Source: UBA4744 sp963717135 (GTDB lineage Bacteria > Actinomycetota > Acidimicrobiia > Spongiisociales > UBA4744). Taken from it: a stretch of 64,000 nucleotides of DNA. Location of the stretch: the NCBI GenBank assembly GCA_963717135.1, contig CAVQVN010000005.1:1-64000 (forward strand), in the 5' to 3' direction. Positions 8,528 to 17,875 of this stretch are shown in pieces (positions within the stretch are counted from its first letter, which is position 1; each line of letters opens with the position of its first letter). The notes below the pieces were generated by a model. That model searched no databases, had not been told where the DNA came from, and saw nothing but the letters and a program-made list of their open reading frames with translations. A program made the position numbers and the translations under genes.

Positions 8528-9118
8528 TCATTTCTCCCGCCAGCGATTCGCCAGCTCATCTGCATACTCGTTCCACTTGAATCCGGCGTGGGCCTTGATC
8601 CATTTCAGCTCGAGTTCCTGACGCCGCCGGAATCCCTGATAGACCACCTTGACGAGATCGAGGTTTTCTACCGGGCCGGTCTTCCGTTTCCACCCCCGCA
8701 CCTCCCAACCTGCCGCCCACTCGTTGATCGTTCGCACGGCGAGATTGCTGTCGCTATAAACAACGGTGGGGAGGCCGGGGGGGACGATTTCTAGAGCGGC
8801 GATCAACGCAGTCAACTCCATACGGTTGTTGGTAGTGGCCGGATCGTGTCCATATTCTTCGGCGATGAGCACATCATCGATCACATAAACGGCCCCCCAA
8901 CCGCCGGGACCCGGATTGGGCGATGCCCCGCCGTCCGTGAAGACACCCGACCGCGGGTCAACCGGTTTGTTGCGATCCATTCCGGATGACCCTCGAACCG
9001 TCATGGGGAGGTCCCGGCAGGTAAGACATCGAGAGGGCCGCCAGCCCGGATATCGGTCGAGAACCGATGGCGGCAGGGAAAAAGCCGCGCCACATTCGAT
9101 GCAATTGAATTCGGACAC
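8528..9118 (-). CDS. rnhA: Ribonuclease HI with N-terminal zinc ribbon
   Basis: The C-terminal 140 or so residues are a complete RNase HI fold that degrades RNA in RNA-DNA hybrids. The four carboxylates are visible in VFTDGGAS, NRMELTAL, VYSDSN and EYADELA, with the flexible-loop histidine in IKAHAG. The basic handle (GWEVRGWKRKTG) is present. The first 40 residues form a separate four-cysteine zinc ribbon (C6, C9, C31, C34), absent from E. coli RNase HI and perhaps a nucleic-acid or protein contact. At 196 residues the protein is longer than the usual 155 because of this extension. Neighbouring genes do not suggest an operon partner. Confidence 0.9.
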   Translation of the reverse strand: MSEFNCIECGAAFSLPPSVLDRYPGWRPSRCLTCRDLPMTVRGSSGMDRNKPVDPRSGVFTDGGASPNPGPGGWGAVYVIDDVLIAEEYGHDPATTNNRMELTALIAALEIVPPGLPTVVYSDSNLAVRTINEWAAGWEVRGWKRKTGPVENLDLVKVVYQGFRRRQELELKWIKAHAGFKWNEYADELANRWREK

Positions 9119-9156
9119 GACGCCAGGTTAGGGCCGGTCGGCAAACCGGCCGTGCC

Positions 9157-9573
9157 TCAGTAGGTCGCTTTCACCGCTAACACCGGGCATTTGGCGTCCA
9201 GCAAGATCTCCTGGGCGTTGCTTCCCAGAAGGAACTTCCCAACGGAGGATCTGCGCCGCAGACCAATGACGATCAGCTCGGCCTCGAGGTCGGTAGCGCA
9301 CTGGACCAGGTCCTCGCTGGGCGTTTGGCCACGCACGAACTCGTGAACCTGGTGAGAGATCCCCAGGTCGGTGAGGCGCAGCTCCACCTCCTCGAGTTCG
9401 CGGCGATACTCCAGCACCTCCTCAGCCTCTTCCTTGTCCCCGCCCTCCATCGAATGCACGACGATCAATTCTGCGTCTCGAAGCCTTGATTCTTCGATCG
9501 CCCGCTCTAGAGCCGCCGCACCTTCAGCGCTTCTAATGAACCCAACAACGATCTTCATCCGCTCCTCGCTCAT
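9157..9573 (-). CDS. Universal stress protein (UspA family)
   Basis: This 138-residue single-domain protein starts with the typical beta strand MKIVVGFIRS. It ends with the ATP-binding loop G-x2-R-x-S-S-V-G-K-F-L-L-G-S followed by AQEILLDAKCPVLAVKA. That loop fits the nucleotide-binding class of universal stress proteins (G-2x-G-9x-G-S/T, with an arginine at the second glycine). Such proteins are cytosolic and act under starvation or redox stress; the exact role here is unknown. An internal ATG at residue 6 is an alternative start. It stands alone between RNase HI and glycerol kinase. Confidence 0.85.
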   Translation of the reverse strand: MSEERMKIVVGFIRSAEGAAALERAIEESRLRDAELIVVHSMEGGDKEEAEEVLEYRRELEEVELRLTDLGISHQVHEFVRGQTPSEDLVQCATDLEAELIVIGLRRRSSVGKFLLGSNAQEILLDAKCPVLAVKATY

Positions 9574-9606
9574 CTCAGGCCTGCACGCCGAGGCTACCAG
9601 CGGCGA

Positions 9607-11100
9607 TCACACCCAGTCGAGTGTTCGGGATACGGCCTTCTTCCACTGAGAAAATAGCTGATCACGTTGCGAGGTCGCCGCTTGCGGAAGCCATTCCTGA
9701 TCCAAACCCCAGTTGGCACGCAGATCTTCGAGACCGTCCCAATACCCGACGGCCAGACCGGCTGCATAGGCCGCTCCCAGAGCCGTGGTCTCGGCAACCT
9801 GCGGCCTTTGCACCGGCACTCCTAGTTGATCGGCCTGGAACTGCATCAGCAGCTCGTTGAACACCATGCCACCGTCGACCTTCAGAGACGTGAGGTCGAC
9901 ACCGGAATCCCGATTCATGGCGTCCAACACCTCCCGGGTCTGAAAAGCGGTGGCTTCCAAGGCCGCTCGGGCCAGATGGCCTCTGGTAGCGAAGCGCGTC
10001 AAGCCGGCGATCACCCCGCGCGCATCACTGCGCCAATGAGGGGCGAAGAGCCCCGAAAACGCCGGTACGAAGTAGACACCACCGTTGTCGTCGACGGAGC
10101 GGGCCAGTGGCTCGACTTCGGGGGCCGACTCGATGATCCCGAGGTTGTCCCGCAGCCATTGGATGAGGGCCCCGGCGATAGCGATGGAACCTTCGAGAGC
10201 ATAGACCGGTGCCTCTCCGTCCACCTGATACGCCACAGTGGTCAAGAGGCCGTTTTCCGAGAAGACCGGTTCGGTCCCGGTATTCAACAGCATGAAACAC
10301 CCTGTCCCGTAGGTGTTCTTGGCCTCGCCGACACCGAAGCACACCTGCCCAAAGAGTGCGGCTTGCTGATCCCCGAGGATCCCGGCCACAGGCACGCCGG
10401 CCAGCGGACCCACCGCCGGGGCGTACACCTCAGAGGACGGACGGATATCGGGAAGCATCACCCGCGGTACGCCGATGGCGTGCAAGAGCTCATCATCCCA
10501 GTCGAGATCCGCCAGATTCATCAACAGCGTCCGCGAGGCATTGGTGACGTCGGTGATATGCCGGCCGCCGGATGCTCCGCCGGTGAGATTCCACAATACC
10601 CAGCTGTCGATGGTGCCGAACAGCAGATCACCCGCCTCGGCCTTGGCCCGGGCTCCGTCGAGGTGATCCAGCAACCAGGCGGCTTTGGGCCCCGAGAAGT
10701 AGGTCGCCAAAGGCAAACCGGTCTTGGTGCGGAATCGGTCGGGTCCGCCTTGGGCCCCAAGCTCGCTGCACAGATCGGCCGTTCTCGTGTCCTGCCAGAC
10801 GATCGCGTTGTGAACCGGCCGGCCGGTAGCCCGCTCCCAGATCACCGCCGTTTCGCGTTGGTTCGTTATCCCAACTGCCGCCAAATCTGTCGACCGCAGA
10901 CCACCTCGCTGGAGACTCTTGTCGATCACCAAACGGCAGCGGTCCCAAATCTCGAGGGCGTCGTGTTCGACCCAACCCGGCTTGGGGAAGATTTGGCGAT
11001 GTTCCTCTTGGTATGAGGACACGACCTCTCCGCGACGGTCGAACACCATGAACCGAGTGCTGGTGGTGCCTTGATCGAGCGCTCCTACATATTGGGCCAT
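9607..11100 (-). CDS. glpK: Glycerol kinase
   Basis: The 497-residue protein matches glycerol kinase along its whole length. The FGGY-family phosphate-binding start is ALDQGTTSTRFMVFD, then GWVEHD, ITNQRETAVIWERATG and NAIVWQDTRT. The C-terminal signature includes TYGTGCFML, LEGSIAIAGALIQWLRD and DGGMVFNELLMQFQADQLG. It phosphorylates glycerol to sn-glycerol 3-phosphate with ATP in the cytosol, feeding lipid synthesis or glycolysis. No glpF or glpD lies beside it; the closest gene is pth, 20 nt upstream on the same strand, so they may share a transcript. Confidence 0.95.
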   Translation of the reverse strand: MAQYVGALDQGTTSTRFMVFDRRGEVVSSYQEEHRQIFPKPGWVEHDALEIWDRCRLVIDKSLQRGGLRSTDLAAVGITNQRETAVIWERATGRPVHNAIVWQDTRTADLCSELGAQGGPDRFRTKTGLPLATYFSGPKAAWLLDHLDGARAKAEAGDLLFGTIDSWVLWNLTGGASGGRHITDVTNASRTLLMNLADLDWDDELLHAIGVPRVMLPDIRPSSEVYAPAVGPLAGVPVAGILGDQQAALFGQVCFGVGEAKNTYGTGCFMLLNTGTEPVFSENGLLTTVAYQVDGEAPVYALEGSIAIAGALIQWLRDNLGIIESAPEVEPLARSVDDNGGVYFVPAFSGLFAPHWRSDARGVIAGLTRFATRGHLARAALEATAFQTREVLDAMNRDSGVDLTSLKVDGGMVFNELLMQFQADQLGVPVQRPQVAETTALGAAYAAGLAVGYWDGLEDLRANWGLDQEWLPQAATSQRDQLFSQWKKAVSRTLDWV

Positions 11101-11120
11101 AACATCCCCCGAGTTGCCAC

Positions 11121-11699
11121 CTAGGACTCCACTTTTCGTCGGGCTGCCATCTGGGAGGCTTCTTCAGGATCCTCCACCCACCGTTCGATCACATCGGCCG
11201 CGTCCCGAACCAGAAGATCAACTTCGGCTCGCTCGGACTTCGCGAAGGGGCGAAGCACGAAAGCTGCCGGATCCATCTGGCCCGGTGGGCGCCCCACTCC
11301 GATCTTCAACCTATGAAACTCATTGTTGCCGAGCGACTGCACGATTGACTTGACGCCGTTGTGGCCACCGGTCCCGCGGGCGTATTGGAGACGCAATCGG
11401 GCAAAAGGCAAATCGATGTCATCGTGGATCACGAGCAGGTCTTCCGGTTGTGCCTTGTAGTAGTGAAGCACCGAGACAACCGCCGGACCACAAGTGTTCA
11501 TGAAGGTGCGCGGCACCGCCACCACTACTTGGTGCTCGTGGAAAGAGCGCCGGGTCAGATCTGCCCGCACCCGCAAGGGACCGCGTTTGAGTCGCACGTC
11601 CCACCGATCGGTCAGAACCTCCACGGCTTCGGCACCAACGTTGTGCCGGGTCCCTTCGTACTGGCGGCCCGGATTGCGGAGGCCGACGATAACCCGCAT
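11121..11699 (-). CDS. pth: Peptidyl-tRNA hydrolase
   Basis: This 192-residue protein has the full peptidyl-tRNA hydrolase pattern. GLRNPGRQYEGTRHNVG contains the conserved Asn and the catalytic His. FMNTCGPAV follows, then IHDDIDLPFARLRL with the catalytic Asp, and RGTGGHNGVKSI. The enzyme releases peptides from stalled peptidyl-tRNAs in the cytosol. It follows the L25 gene by 20 nt on the same strand; the rplY-pth pair is a common bacterial arrangement. The C-terminus is a little longer than in E. coli, with an acidic and basic tail. Confidence 0.95.
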   Translation of the reverse strand: MRVIVGLRNPGRQYEGTRHNVGAEAVEVLTDRWDVRLKRGPLRVRADLTRRSFHEHQVVVAVPRTFMNTCGPAVVSVLHYYKAQPEDLLVIHDDIDLPFARLRLQYARGTGGHNGVKSIVQSLGNNEFHRLKIGVGRPPGQMDPAAFVLRPFAKSERAEVDLLVRDAADVIERWVEDPEEASQMAARRKVES

Positions 11700-11719
11700 T
11701 GCGCCCTCCGAAGTGGGAG

Positions 11720-12379
11720 CTACTCGTCCCCGCTCTCGTCCTCGGCGGTGTCGTGGCCCTCTTCGACCTCTTCACCTTCCTCGAGTTCGGCACCCTCTTC
11801 GATTTCTTCTTCGGCGGCCACCTCGGCGGCGGGCAACACCACGGTAATGAGAGGTTGATCTACATCGTCTACGTATTCGACGCCTTCTATGACCGGCAGA
11901 TCCGCTACCCGCAATGTGTCGCCGACGTCCAGTCCGGACACATCGATGATGATGCTGGTCGGGATGTTGGTCGGAAGGGCCTCCAGCAGCACTGTGTTGT
12001 TGATTGTCTCGACGATGCCGCCCTCACGGACCCCGATCGGGTCGCCCTGCAGTTCGAGCGCCACCTCGGCACGAGTCGTCTCGGTCAGCGAGATGGTCAC
12101 GAAGTCGACGTGGATTATCTCGCCGCGCACGGGGTGCCGTTCGACCACCTTGGCCATGGTCAACTGGTTGCTGCCGCCTTCGATCTCCAGGTTGATCAAG
12201 GCGTTGAGTCCGGCCTCGGTGTGTAGGACCCCGTAGAGTTCGCGTCGATCGACGGCGATTGCTCGAGGCTCGATGTCTTTGCCGTAGACAACGGCAGGAA
12301 CCTGACCGGTCAGGCGCAGCCGCCGCGATGGGCGGCTGCCCTGCGACCGGCCGGTCTGAGCGCGCAGCGTGACTTCCAT
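11720..12379 (-). CDS. rplY: 50S ribosomal protein L25 (CTC-type, long form)
   Basis: The 219-residue protein is the two-domain (CTC/TL5) form of L25. An N-terminal 5S rRNA-binding domain (GRSQGSRPSRRLRLTGQVPAVVYGKD) is followed by a beta-rich C-terminal domain (HVDFVTISLTETTRAEVAL) and a very acidic tail of about 30 residues rich in Glu. The frame is open far upstream to 12592. The ATG at 12379 fits the family start (MEVTLRAQ) and has AGGAG 7 nt before it, so it is chosen. It is transcribed divergently from aconitase across a 140-base gap and precedes pth. Confidence 0.93.
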   Translation of the reverse strand: MEVTLRAQTGRSQGSRPSRRLRLTGQVPAVVYGKDIEPRAIAVDRRELYGVLHTEAGLNALINLEIEGGSNQLTMAKVVERHPVRGEIIHVDFVTISLTETTRAEVALELQGDPIGVREGGIVETINNTVLLEALPTNIPTSIIIDVSGLDVGDTLRVADLPVIEGVEYVDDVDQPLITVVLPAAEVAAEEEIEEGAELEEGEEVEEGHDTAEDESGDE

Positions 12380-12521
12380 TGATGTGCTCCTCGGAAAGGG
12401 CGAACGTGTGGAGCAGCAATTATGCCGCCTCCGGGCTACGAAGCAAAGCCCCGACCAATGAGAGGTCTGCTCGCCGCCGTTACACTGACCTCGAATCCAG
12501 CCATCCTTCTTTGAGGTGACC

Positions 12522-15266
12522 ATGAGCAACGCCGTCCCCGACCCGTTCCAGGCTCGTATGCCGATCTCCACTCCAATCGGCGACCGGGACATGTATCACC
12601 TTGATGCTTTGCGCGATATCGGCGACATCGACACGATCCCCTATTCGATCAAGGTGCTGGCCGAGGCGGTATTGCGCAATTACGACGGTCGGGTCGTGAC
12701 GGAGGACGACATCCGGGCACTCGCCTCCTATGACGCCCGGAAGGTCGGCAAAACCGAGATTCCGTTTATGCCCGGCCGGGTCGTTCTGCAGGACTTCACC
12801 GGGGTGCCGGCCGTGGTTGATCTCGCCGCGATGCGATCGGCGGTGGTTCGCATGACGGGCGATCATCAATCCGCCCAGAAGGTCAACCCACTCGTCCCAT
12901 GTGACCTGGTGATAGACCACTCGGTTCAGGTTGATGCGTTCAACAGCGGGATGGCGCTCCAGATCAATTCCCAGTATGAGTTCGAGCGCAATCGGGAACG
13001 GTACGAGTTCCTCAAGTGGGGGCAGTCGGCCTTCGCCAACTTCCGGGTGGTGCCACCGGCTACCGGCATCGTCCACCAGGTCAACCTGGAGTATCTGGCC
13101 AAGGTCGTGTGGGACAACGGTCGAGCGCTGTATCCCGACAGCCTGGTCGGCACCGATTCCCACACGACCATGATCAACGGAATCGGTGTGGTGGGCTGGG
13201 GGGTGGGCGGAATCGAAGCGGAAGCGGTGATGGTCGGACAACCCATCTACATGCTCATTCCCGAGGTGGTCGGATTCAAGCTGTCGGGAAGACTCTCCGA
13301 GGGAGCGACGGCTACCGATCTCGTCCTTCGAGTCACGCAGATGCTCCGAGAACACGGAGTGGTTGGCAAGTTCGTCGAGTTCCACGGACCCGGTTTGGCC
13401 GATATGCCCCTTGCCAATCGAGCCACTATCGCCAATATGGCCCCTGAGTACGGAGCCACCATGGGTTTCTTCCCGGTCGATGACCAGACACTCAAGTACA
13501 TGCGTCTGACCGGGCGAGATGAGGCTCTGGTCGAGACGGTAGAGCAGTATTACCGGGCTCAGGGCTTGTGGCGCGATGAGTCCCACGACATTGTGTATTC
13601 CTCAACCCTCGAGCTCGACATGACCACCGTGGCGCCGGCTCTGGCCGGACCGAAACGGCCGCAAGATCGGATCGAGCTGTCGGGCATGAAGGCCCAATGG
13701 CGCCAGGATCTGGTCGACACTTTCGGCAAGGCGAGTTCCGCCACGGCCGGCACGGTAATCGAGTGGGAGGACGAAGGCGGACCGGTATCAGAAGAACCCG
13801 ATGGGGACGATCGAGCGCTCGTGGATTACGACGGGCATCGCTTCTCACTTGCCAACGGGGATGTCGTGATCGCCGCTATTACTTCCTGCACCAACACCTC
13901 CAACCCCAGTGTCATGGTGGGCGCCGGTCTCGTCGCCCGGAAGGCCCGGGAGCGCGGACTGACCCGCAAGCCGTGGGTGAAGACCTCATTGGCCCCCGGT
14001 TCCAAAGTCGTCACCGACTACCTCGATCGGGCAGGATTGACCGATGATCTCGAAGCGGCCGGTTTCTACCTCGTCGGATATGGCTGCACCACCTGCATCG
14101 GTAACTCGGGACCCGTGCCCGAACCGATCAGCCGGGCGATCCACCAACACGACCTGATCGCCACTTCGGTGCTGTCGGGGAACCGCAACTTCGAGGGTCG
14201 TATCTCGCCGGACGTGAAGGCCAATTACCTTGCCTCTCCGCCGCTCGTGGTTGCCTACGCCCTGGCCGGCACCGTCGACATTGATTTGACCACCGAACCC
14301 ATCGGTCAGGACCCGAGCGGATCTGATGTCTATCTGAAAGACATCTGGCCGACCCAGTCCGAGATCGACGACATCGTTGCCTCGGCCGTGAACCGCGAGC
14401 AGTTCCTCACCCAATACGCCGACGTGTTCGAGGGATCGGAAGAATGGAGAGCTATTGATACCGCCGGGGACGCTCTCTACGCCTGGGATGCCGAAAGCAC
14501 CTATGTGCAGGAGCCACCGTTCTTTCTGGGATTGACTCGGGAGCCCTCGCCCATCGTCCCGATCCGGGACGCTCGGGTGCTCGCCAAGTTGGGCGACTCG
14601 GTCACCACCGACCACATCAGCCCGGCCGGATCGATTGCCGAGCATTCACCGGCCGGCCGATACTTGATCGAAAAGGGTGTGGACAAGAGCCTGTTCAACA
14701 GTTATGGATCCCGGCGCGGCAACGATCGAGTCATGACTCGCGGCACATTCGCCAACATTCGGGTCCGCAACCATCTGGCTCCCGGCACAGAAGGCGGTTA
14801 CACCACAGACTTCACCGATGGCGCCGTCAAGACGATCTACGAGGCGAGCCTTTCATACAAATCAGCCGGAATCCCGCTGGTTGTGCTGGCCGGGCAGGAC
14901 TACGGGATGGGCTCATCGCGCGACTGGGCTGCCAAGGGCACATTCGAACTCGGCGTTCGGGCGGTCATTGCCACCAGCTTCGAGCGCATTCACCGGAGCA
15001 ACCTGATCGGCATGGGCGTCCTGCCGTTGACTTTCATGCCCGGCCAGGATGCCGACCGGCTGGGTCTCGACGGGCGCGAGACCTTCTCCATCGAGGTCGA
15101 TGATGACCTTCGCCCCAGACAGGAAGTGGTCGTCAAGGCTGCGCGGCCCGACGGTTCGCTGATCGAATTCACCACCATCTGTCGGGCGGACACGCCGGTG
15201 GAAGTCGAGTACTACCGCAACGGCGGCATCCTCCACACGGTGTTGCGTAAGATGGCAAAGAGCTGA
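12522..15266 (+). CDS. acnA: Aconitate hydratase (AcnA/IRP type)
   Basis: The 914-residue enzyme interconverts citrate and isocitrate in the TCA cycle. The cluster-binding cysteines are in ITSCTNTSNPSVM and GCTTCIGNSGP. Other family segments are SHTTMINGIGVVGWGVGGIEAE, KDIWPTQSEI, and the C-terminal swivel domain with GSSRDWAAKGT and SFERIHRSNLIGMGVLP. A GTG at 12516 is possible, but the ATG at 12522 is favoured because TTGAGGTGACC ahead of it serves as a ribosome site. The stop overlaps the start of the next gene by one base (TGATG), giving translational coupling to a small membrane protein. Confidence 0.95.
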   Translation: MSNAVPDPFQARMPISTPIGDRDMYHLDALRDIGDIDTIPYSIKVLAEAVLRNYDGRVVTEDDIRALASYDARKVGKTEIPFMPGRVVLQDFTGVPAVVDLAAMRSAVVRMTGDHQSAQKVNPLVPCDLVIDHSVQVDAFNSGMALQINSQYEFERNRERYEFLKWGQSAFANFRVVPPATGIVHQVNLEYLAKVVWDNGRALYPDSLVGTDSHTTMINGIGVVGWGVGGIEAEAVMVGQPIYMLIPEVVGFKLSGRLSEGATATDLVLRVTQMLREHGVVGKFVEFHGPGLADMPLANRATIANMAPEYGATMGFFPVDDQTLKYMRLTGRDEALVETVEQYYRAQGLWRDESHDIVYSSTLELDMTTVAPALAGPKRPQDRIELSGMKAQWRQDLVDTFGKASSATAGTVIEWEDEGGPVSEEPDGDDRALVDYDGHRFSLANGDVVIAAITSCTNTSNPSVMVGAGLVARKARERGLTRKPWVKTSLAPGSKVVTDYLDRAGLTDDLEAAGFYLVGYGCTTCIGNSGPVPEPISRAIHQHDLIATSVLSGNRNFEGRISPDVKANYLASPPLVVAYALAGTVDIDLTTEPIGQDPSGSDVYLKDIWPTQSEIDDIVASAVNREQFLTQYADVFEGSEEWRAIDTAGDALYAWDAESTYVQEPPFFLGLTREPSPIVPIRDARVLAKLGDSVTTDHISPAGSIAEHSPAGRYLIEKGVDKSLFNSYGSRRGNDRVMTRGTFANIRVRNHLAPGTEGGYTTDFTDGAVKTIYEASLSYKSAGIPLVVLAGQDYGMGSSRDWAAKGTFELGVRAVIATSFERIHRSNLIGMGVLPLTFMPGQDADRLGLDGRETFSIEVDDDLRPRQEVVVKAARPDGSLIEFTTICRADTPVEVEYYRNGGILHTVLRKMAKS

Positions 15267-15472
15267 TGGTTGGTTTCGTCCTCTGGCTGATCTTGCTGGT
15301 CCTGGCCTGGCCCCTGGCTGTGCTGGCCCTGCTGATCTACCCCCTCGTGTGGTTGATCGCCTTGCCTTTCCGGCTGATCGGCGTGTCGGTCAAGGGTGTG
15401 CTGGAACTGGTGGGCGCCATCATCGGACTCCCTGCCCGGGTGCTGCGCGGACCAAAAGGGTTCAGGAAATAG
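15266..15472 (+). CDS. Small hydrophobic membrane protein coupled to aconitase
   Basis: The 68-residue product has one long or two close membrane segments (about residues 4-35 and 48-60) with an amphipathic middle and a basic C-terminus (RVLRGPKGFRK). The ATG shares its A with the aconitase TGA, so it should be translated by re-initiation. I do not recognise a family. The coding frame is compact with no gap, which supports a real gene. Any link to aconitase beyond co-expression is unknown. Confidence 0.6.
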   Translation: MVGFVLWLILLVLAWPLAVLALLIYPLVWLIALPFRLIGVSVKGVLELVGAIIGLPARVLRGPKGFRK

Positions 15473-15490
15473 CTACGAGCGACGAGCTGC
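15471..15490. repeat. Short heptanucleotide repeat (AGCTACG/AGCGACG)
   Basis: Two full units and one partial unit of the GAGCNAC family begin inside the stop codon of the small membrane protein gene. The same placement, directly at a stop codon, is seen at 256-305 and 27586. Confidence 0.6.
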
Positions 15491-15513
15491 TTTCCGGTAC
15501 CAATGACCAAAGG

Positions 15514-15620
15514 GTGGGGGGCAGCCGCATCGACGTTCAGTCGGCCTCTCCTGGGAGCAAAATCGTCGCACTGTAAGAAAGTCCGACCGACCACTGTTCG
15601 CTCAGGTTGCGGTGCTCGGG
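15514..15620 (+). repeat. ClC-flanking repeat, copy 1
   Basis: About 105 bases here align with 17704-17817 in the same orientation. Shared blocks include GCCGCATCGACGTTCA, CTCCT-GGAGCAA-ATCG-CGCACTGT and TTCGCTCAG-TTGCGG. The copy ends about 25 bases before the ClC gene start. It could be a small mobile or repetitive element, or a duplicated promoter region. Confidence 0.75.
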
Positions 15621-15645
15621 TAGGGCGGCCAACTAGGTTCAGAAC

Positions 15646-17682
15646 GTGCTCAAGAACCGCCTTCGCAAACTGGCCGACCCTCGAAGAACGGCAGTCTTCA
15701 TAACGCTCTCATTGGCGGACGGATTCCTGGCGGGTTTGGCCGGGGCGGGCCTGATCGCCGCCATCGGACTGGCCAGCCGGGGAACCGAAGAACTGGAAGC
15801 GTTATCGGGTTTGGGACGCTACCTCGTTCTTCTGACCGTTCCGATTGGGCTCTATCTGGCGTGGCTCCTGGCGCGGCGCTATCCGGAGGTGAAAGGTTCA
15901 GGCGTTCCCGAAACGACTGCAGCTCTGGCGGTGCGCTCCGGTTACATTCCAACCCGGTCGATCGGTCTCAAGATCCTGGCGACTGCCTTGACCGTAGGCA
16001 CCGGCGGGTCGGCCGGACGAGAAGGACCGACGGTGATGGTCGGGGCAGCCATCGGGTCTTCGATTGGGCGCCACACCGGATTAGGAGAGGATCAAGTGCG
16101 CAGCCTGGTGGCCGCCGGAGCAGGAGCCGGTATCGGAGCCACCTTCAACGCCCCGATCGCCGGCATGCTTTTCGCCATGGAGGTGATCCTTGGCAACTTC
16201 GCCATCCGTCACCTCAACGCCGTGGTCATCGCCTCCGTCACCGCGGCGGTCACCACCCGAACGCTCGTCGGGGAAGAACGCATCTTGTCGGCAGTGCCGC
16301 ATGAGGTCGGAGACCCCCGAGAGTTGCTCCTCTACGCGGCTCTCGGAGTGGCCACGGCCGGGTTCGGATTCCTGTTTCTGAAAGCCTTCGACAGAGCACA
16401 CGGCCCCATCCGGCTCTTTGCGAAGAGGCCCTGGTTGCGGCCTTTGGTTCTCGGACTACCGGTCGCCACGATTATTGCCTTCGAGCCCCGCATATTCGGA
16501 ACCGGCCAGAAGTTCATCCAGGATTTGGTAGGCGGCCAGTCGTTGACGGTCGCCTGGTGGGTCCTGCTGGGCTTGGCCGGATTGAAGATCCTCGCTACTG
16601 CAGGAACGCTGGGGTCACATGGATCAGGTGGCCACTTCATGCCCGCCCTCTTCATCGGTTCATCGGTCGGTGCGGGTCTGGCTGCGCTGGTTGGTCCATT
16701 ATGGTCGATTTCCGAGCTGGACGCCGGAGCCTTCGCGGTGGTCGGCATGGCCGCAACGTTCGCCGCGGTCGCCCGCGCTCCGCTCACGTCGATCCTCATC
16801 GTCTTTGAACTCACCGGCGATTACGGGCTGGTACTTCCCCTCATGCTCGCCACTTCATTGGCCACGTTGATCGCTGATCGAATCCACAAGGAGAGCGTCT
16901 ATACGATCCCGTTGGTCAGCCGGGGCATCCGCTTGCTCCGCACCAGCGATGTCGATCTGCTCGACACGGTTTCAGTCGGTGAAGTAATGACACCGCGCGG
17001 AGCAGTCATCCGCCCCGACATGACTACCGGCGAGGTACAGGGGTTCCTCGACCGCAACCGGCACCACGGCCTACCGGTCGTCGACCACGATGACCGGCTG
17101 GTCGGAATCATGACCATCACCGACGTGGTCCGTTCCGGTGGCCCCTCTGATCAGGTCAACGCGGCAGAGTCGATGACCCCCCGACCGGTGACAGTGACTC
17201 CCAACACTCCGGTCTCGTTGGCTCTGGAACGAATGGCTTCGCTCGGGGTGGGTCGGTTACCGGTGGTATCCGAAGACGACCCGGCCCGGCTCGTCGGGAT
17301 TTTCCGGAGGGAGACCGCCGTCAAGGCTTATCACTACGCATTGAACGAGGTCACCGAAACCGACCTTCAACGCAAGCGAGCCCGCCTCTGGGCGCGCCCC
17401 GATGCCGAATTCTTCGAGTTCCATATTCCGACTGGATCCGTGGCTGATGGAAGGACGGTCAAGGAGGTGCACTGGCCGGCCGGGTGCACACTCGTGGCGA
17501 TACGACGAGGTCGGGCGGTGTTGGTTCCGGAGGGAAACACGGAGCTGGCGTCCGGTGACATCGTCACCGGTTTCGGTATGCCCGGTGCCCGCAGTCAAGT
17601 CATGCAGCGGCTTTCAGCAACTTCGAGCGACGATTCCAGCGGATCGCCTCAGGAGGAGACGGGAGTCACCGACACCGTCTAG
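15646..17682 (+). CDS. ClC-family chloride channel/transporter with CBS pair and TrkA-C-like domain
   Basis: The 678-residue protein has a ClC membrane core (about residues 20-430) with three anion-site motifs: GSGVPETT, GREGPTVM with the gating glutamate, and GGHFMPALFIG. Two CBS domains follow (about residues 450-570, with VGEVMTPRG and ESMTPRPVT), then a TrkA-C-like domain (about 590-660), often ligand sensors. It sits in the membrane and moves chloride, perhaps in exchange for protons as most glutamate-bearing bacterial ClC proteins do. The start is the GTG at 15646; no strong ribosome site is visible. The gene stands alone and is bracketed by two direct copies of a roughly 110-base repeat, which may mean it moved or duplicated as a unit. 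Confidence 0.9.
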   Translation: MLKNRLRKLADPRRTAVFITLSLADGFLAGLAGAGLIAAIGLASRGTEELEALSGLGRYLVLLTVPIGLYLAWLLARRYPEVKGSGVPETTAALAVRSGYIPTRSIGLKILATALTVGTGGSAGREGPTVMVGAAIGSSIGRHTGLGEDQVRSLVAAGAGAGIGATFNAPIAGMLFAMEVILGNFAIRHLNAVVIASVTAAVTTRTLVGEERILSAVPHEVGDPRELLLYAALGVATAGFGFLFLKAFDRAHGPIRLFAKRPWLRPLVLGLPVATIIAFEPRIFGTGQKFIQDLVGGQSLTVAWWVLLGLAGLKILATAGTLGSHGSGGHFMPALFIGSSVGAGLAALVGPLWSISELDAGAFAVVGMAATFAAVARAPLTSILIVFELTGDYGLVLPLMLATSLATLIADRIHKESVYTIPLVSRGIRLLRTSDVDLLDTVSVGEVMTPRGAVIRPDMTTGEVQGFLDRNRHHGLPVVDHDDRLVGIMTITDVVRSGGPSDQVNAAESMTPRPVTVTPNTPVSLALERMASLGVGRLPVVSEDDPARLVGIFRRETAVKAYHYALNEVTETDLQRKRARLWARPDAEFFEFHIPTGSVADGRTVKEVHWPAGCTLVAIRRGRAVLVPEGNTELASGDIVTGFGMPGARSQVMQRLSATSSDDSSGSPQEETGVTDTV

Positions 17683-17703
17683 AGCTGCGTCTCATAACGT
17701 GTG

Positions 17704-17817
17704 GATTGGGGCGGCCGCATCGACGTTCAATCGCCTTCTCCTTGGAGCAACATCGCCGCACTGTCGGAATGATTCCGACCCACCGTTGCGCTGTATTCGC
17801 TCAGATTGCGGCGAGTC
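17704..17817 (+). repeat. ClC-flanking repeat, copy 2
   Basis: Direct imperfect copy of 15514-15620, located between the ClC stop and the oligoribonuclease start. This copy contains a perfect palindromic hairpin, GTCGGAAT-G-ATTCCGAC (17763-17779), which has decayed in copy 1. Confidence 0.75.
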
Positions 17818-17875
17818 TGGAGTTGGGTCGGTCGGCACCGACTCCAGAGCGCTTCCGCTCGGCTACCGTCTGGAC

